The notes under the pieces were generated by a model that worked only from the letters and a program-made list of their open reading frames with translations, had not been told where the DNA came from and made no database searches. A program made the position numbers and the translations under genes. A DNA stretch of 64,000 bases, taken from assembly GCF_002179555.1 (NCBI RefSeq), contig NZ_NHOU01000010.1, forward strand, positions 57,758-121,757, written 5' to 3'. This document shows, one piece after another, positions 62,881 to 64,000 of this stretch. The stretch is from Salinicola salarius. GTDB lineage: Bacteria; Pseudomonadota; Gammaproteobacteria; Pseudomonadales; Halomonadaceae. Positions within the stretch are counted from its first letter, which is position 1; the number at the start of each line of letters is the position of its first letter.

Positions 62881-63885
62881 TCAATCGAAAGTCAGCACGA
62901 TCTTTCCGATGTGCTCCGCATCCATTCGGCGGTGCGCATCCGCCACATCTTCAATGGCAAAGGTGGAGTCGATTACCGGCAGGCAGCGCCCCTCTTCCCA
63001 CAGAGGCATGACGCGGGCCTTGAGCTCCTCGGCAATTTCCTGCTTCTGCTCGATGCTACGTGCTCGTAACGTCGACCCCGTCAGCCACAGCTTCTTGGCC
63101 AGCAACAGCCAAGCATTGATAGTGGATTCAGGCCCCTTCATCACGGCGATCTGCACGATACGCCCCTGTTCAGCTGCCGCCTCCATATTGCGGCTCAGGT
63201 AATCACCACCAACCATGTCGAGGGTTAGATCGACGCCATGGCCACCGGTAACCTCTTTCACCACCTCGACGAAATCCTGCGTTTTGTAGTTGATCGCATG
63301 CGTCGCTCCCAGCTCGAGGCACTGTTGGCATTTCTCTTCGCTGCCTACAGTCGCGATTACGTTTGCACCGAAAGCCTTGGCTAGCTGTATGGCAGTCGTG
63401 CCAATCCCCGAGGTCCCTCCATGCACCAGGAACGTCTCGCCCTCCTTGAGGCCGCCGCGCTGAAAGACATTGGTCCATACCGTGAAGAAAGTTTCTGGTA
63501 CCGCGGCTGCCTGAACCAGAGTCATCGTCGCTGGAACGGGCAGTGCATTGCGCTCGTCCACCACCGCATACTCGGCATATCCGCCGCTCGCCACGAGCGC
63601 CATCACGGCATCGCCGACCGAGTAGCGTGAGACCTCGCTGCCAGCCTCAATCACGTGACCGCTGATCTCCAGGCCCAGCACGTCAGTAGCGCCAGGTGGC
63701 GGCGGATAGCCCCCCATGCGCTGCATCACATCGGGGCGATTGATACCGGCTCCGGCCACCTTGACGAGAATTTCACGTGGCCCCGGTAGGGGAATTTCGC
63801 CGTCTACGACACTCAGCATCTCGGGGCCGCCCGGCTGACGAGCCGTGACTTGCTTCATCGTTTTCGTACGTGTGCTGCGAGTCAT
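62881..63885 (-). CDS. NAD(P)H:quinone oxidoreductase, PIG3-type MDR
   Basis: 334 aa, zinc-free medium-chain dehydrogenase/reductase. ILVKVAGAGINRPDVMQRMG and PPPPGATDVLGLEISGHVIE form the GroES-like part, FLVHGGTSGIGTTAIQLAKA the NAD(P)H-binding motif, and FQRGGLKEGET, LDMVGGDYLSRNM and the C-terminal AIEDVADAHRRMDAEHIGKI are typical of the PIG3/TIGR02824 group. GGAG precedes the ATG at 63885. The 268-bp gap to the second binding-protein gene suggests a separate promoter for the importer. A 16-bp palindrome lies 65 bp upstream of this gene. Confidence 0.9.
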   Translation of the reverse strand: MTRSTRTKTMKQVTARQPGGPEMLSVVDGEIPLPGPREILVKVAGAGINRPDVMQRMGGYPPPPGATDVLGLEISGHVIEAGSEVSRYSVGDAVMALVASGGYAEYAVVDERNALPVPATMTLVQAAAVPETFFTVWTNVFQRGGLKEGETFLVHGGTSGIGTTAIQLAKAFGANVIATVGSEEKCQQCLELGATHAINYKTQDFVEVVKEVTGGHGVDLTLDMVGGDYLSRNMEAAAEQGRIVQIAVMKGPESTINAWLLLAKKLWLTGSTLRARSIEQKQEIAEELKARVMPLWEEGRCLPVIDSTFAIEDVADAHRRMDAEHIGKIVLTFD

Positions 63886-63949
63886 GAGTTCTCCACTGTA
63901 GTGTCGTATCCAGCTAGGTTTTTATGGCAAAGTAGGTCATTAAACGTAG

Positions 63950-63965
63950 AATGAAGCGCTTCATT
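63950..63965. promoter_or_regulatory. 16-bp perfect palindrome upstream of the quinone oxidoreductase
   Basis: AATGAAGCGCTTCATT, a perfect dyad centred on GCGC, 65-80 bp upstream of the oxidoreductase start. Palindromes of this form with a central CG are typical of LacI/GalR-family operators. The regulator is not in the window. Confidence 0.55.
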
Positions 63966-63978
63966 TCATAGTAAGTAT

Positions 63979-64000
63979 CCCCCGGCAAAGCCGGGGGCTT
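63979..64000 (+). terminator. Strong GC hairpin at the right window edge
   Basis: CCCCCGGC-AAA-GCCGGGGG followed by CTT at the window end. The 8-bp perfect stem looks like a rho-independent terminator for a gene to the right or for + strand transcription. The T-run is cut by the edge. Confidence 0.6.

Noticed and set aside
62802..63069. Overlapping + strand ORFs of 69 and 77 codons
   Set aside because: Mostly antisense to the 3' end of the quinone oxidoreductase; no ribosome site and no recognisable domain.

Overview
The window is a high-GC bacterial chromosome segment. Gene content and order (parE-parC-serB, nudF-yqiB-cpdA, epmA/efp/epmB, cmoAB, cysDN) point to a gammaproteobacterium, most likely a halophile of the Halomonadaceae (Halomonas/Salinicola/Chromohalobacter type). 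That placement is inferred from gene families and synteny, not from a database search.

Left part (1-33.9 kb) is mostly conserved chromosome. In order it holds: a dipeptide/oligopeptide ABC operon (cut by the left edge) with a divergent LysR regulator; the elongation factor P system (epmA, efp, epmB); an OmpR-type two-component system next to a GT2 glycosyltransferase; a protealysin-type M4 protease overlapping its emfourin-type inhibitor; a PilZ/degenerate HD-GYP protein; serB, parC and parE; yqiA, pgi, cmoA-cmoB and a long-form cysE; a solitary HslV-like peptidase; sulfate activation genes cysD-cysN; cpdA, yqiB, nudF and a periplasmic TPR protein. Intergenic spaces here carry a dispersed palindromic element family (four members seen) whose stems differ in sequence but keep pairing.

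At 33,925-33,983 lies the 3' 59 nt of a tRNA-Leu(CAA), with no 5' half. This is the classic scar of an integrative element. Its orientation predicts that the inserted DNA lies to the right, and from there on the content is accessory: a YtcJ-like amidohydrolase with a frameshifted COG0523 GTPase; an SSS symporter with its DUF3311 partner; an M20 amidohydrolase; a 2-oxo-acid dehydrogenase complex (fused E1 alpha-beta, E2, E3) with a VOC protein and an SDR; a complete Liv-type ABC importer; a divergent SDR plus a FadR-subfamily GntR regulator; a YdiJ-like FAD/Fe-S dehydrogenase; and a second Liv-type importer (with a LivM-LivG fusion), another SDR and a quinone oxidoreductase.

The most coherent new-looking system is 40.7-53.7 kb. 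An importer, an SDR and a complete oxidative decarboxylase are laid out in one direction, with a divergent SDR-GntR pair. Three copies of a 19-bp near-palindrome (TTGTAAG..AA.C..ACAA) sit exactly at the two promoter regions of this block. This suggests one regulon for uptake and oxidation of an unidentified small alcohol, hydroxy acid or keto acid. No CRISPR array, insertion sequence, rRNA or intact tRNA was found.
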